NCBI RefSeq assembly: GCF_000359605.1
Contig: NZ_APML01000024.1
Coordinates: 1 to 54,203, forward strand
Length of the DNA: 54,203 nt
From: Gracilibacillus halophilus YIM-C55.5
GTDB taxonomy: Bacteria; Bacillota; Bacilli; Bacillales; Amphibacillaceae
Reading direction: 5' to 3'
Position numbers and translations under genes: made by a program. Positions 53,995-54,203 of this stretch are shown in pieces. A model generated the notes under the pieces. That model saw only the letters and a program-made list of their open reading frames with translations, searched no databases and was not told the DNA's origin. How positions within the stretch are numbered: position 1 is the stretch's first letter; each line of letters opens with the position of its first letter.

Positions 53995-54203
53995 TTGGTC
54001 AACAAACAAAACGTTTATCGTAGTATCCTTGTCATTGCTAGTGTTAGTGGAATTTTTTGCTTCATTTATATTCTTTTCACCTATTTGTTCCCTTTTGTAC
54101 TTGCATGTATCTTTACTTTGATATTATTACCGATCATCAGGTTCATTGAGAAACATACAAAAATGAATCATGCATTCACTTGTTTTCTCGTGATCATAGC
54201 TGC
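53995..54203 (+). CDS. ytvI: YtvI-type AI-2E family membrane protein (3' end outside window)
   Basis: The TTG at 53995 is 6 bases behind AAAGGAGA. The 69 visible residues hold two hydrophobic segments (SILVIASVSGIFCFIYILF and FPFVLACIFTLILLPIIRF), followed by IEKHTKMNHAFTCFLVIIA. The early paired helices and the position, divergent from citZ as in B. subtilis, indicate the sporulation integral membrane protein YtvI of the AI-2E transporter family. Only the start is visible, so identity rests largely on gene order. Confidence 0.75.
   Translation, partial: MVNKQNVYRSILVIASVSGIFCFIYILFTYLFPFVLACIFTLILLPIIRFIEKHTKMNHAFTCFLVIIA

Overview
The window is chromosomal DNA from a low-GC, endospore-forming Bacillaceae. 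From position 53995 back to 7520 the gene order follows the Bacillus subtilis segment ytvI / citZ-icd-mdh / phoPR / polA-mutM-ytaF-coaE / speD / nrdR-dnaB-dnaI / ytxC / thrS / infC-rpmI-rplT / ysdA-ysdB-ysdC / sspI-ysgA / pheST / rnhC / zapA-cvpA-polX-mutSB-yshE / trxA-uvrC / yslB / sdhCAB. Sporulation genes (sspI, ytxC, ytaF, ytvI) fit this. Genes that are not at these places in B. subtilis (hflKC, a GH43 glycosidase, a dimeric-type dUTPase, a TVP38 protein, a Spo0E-STAS fusion) suggest one of the Oceanobacillus/Gracilibacillus-like genera, but that is inference.

Positions 1-3843 are an accessory island on the + strand. It starts inside a secreted polymorphic-toxin gene (probably LXG/YeeF type) with a toxin-50-like tip, followed by a candidate immunity gene. 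Behind it lies a row of displaced, mostly broken toxin/immunity modules: an LHH-nuclease tail cut by an IS3-family fragment, a SUKH immunity gene broken into pieces on both strands, an EndoU-like tail with two intact candidate immunity genes, and a strong terminator. Positions 3844-5960 are gene-poor and hold only decayed pieces (possible Mrr-like nuclease, response-regulator tail, IS3 OrfA, two interrupted small genes) plus one small membrane ORF.

Positions 5928-6824 form a complete guanidine-detoxification unit: promoter, class-I guanidine (ykkC) riboswitch with terminator, and two overlapping SMR exporter genes. A gene at 6836-7318 fuses a Spo0E-like phosphatase motif to a STAS domain.

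The rest is a conserved, mostly minus-strand housekeeping block: respiration (sdhCAB), TCA cycle (citZ-icd-mdh), DNA repair and replication (uvrC, mutS2, polX, rnhC, mutM, polA, dnaB, dnaI), translation (pheST and thrS behind T-boxes, infC-rpmI-rplT behind an L20 leader), polyamines (speD), phosphate signalling (phoPR) and cell division (zapA). Insertions include a surface-anchored GH43 enzyme with a candidate cre site and hflKC between polA and phoR. Between mdh and phoP sits an array of four imperfect 51-nt stem-loop repeats.

Several genes have single-base frameshifts, including the essential-pathway genes citZ and mdh. Three of them are losses of one base from short G or C runs, so sequencing or assembly error must be excluded before calling those genes inactive. 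The in-frame stops in the 1-5.7 kb region cannot be explained that way and look like true decay. Many genes use TTG or GTG starts, and starts were moved to fit ribosome-binding sites where these were clear.
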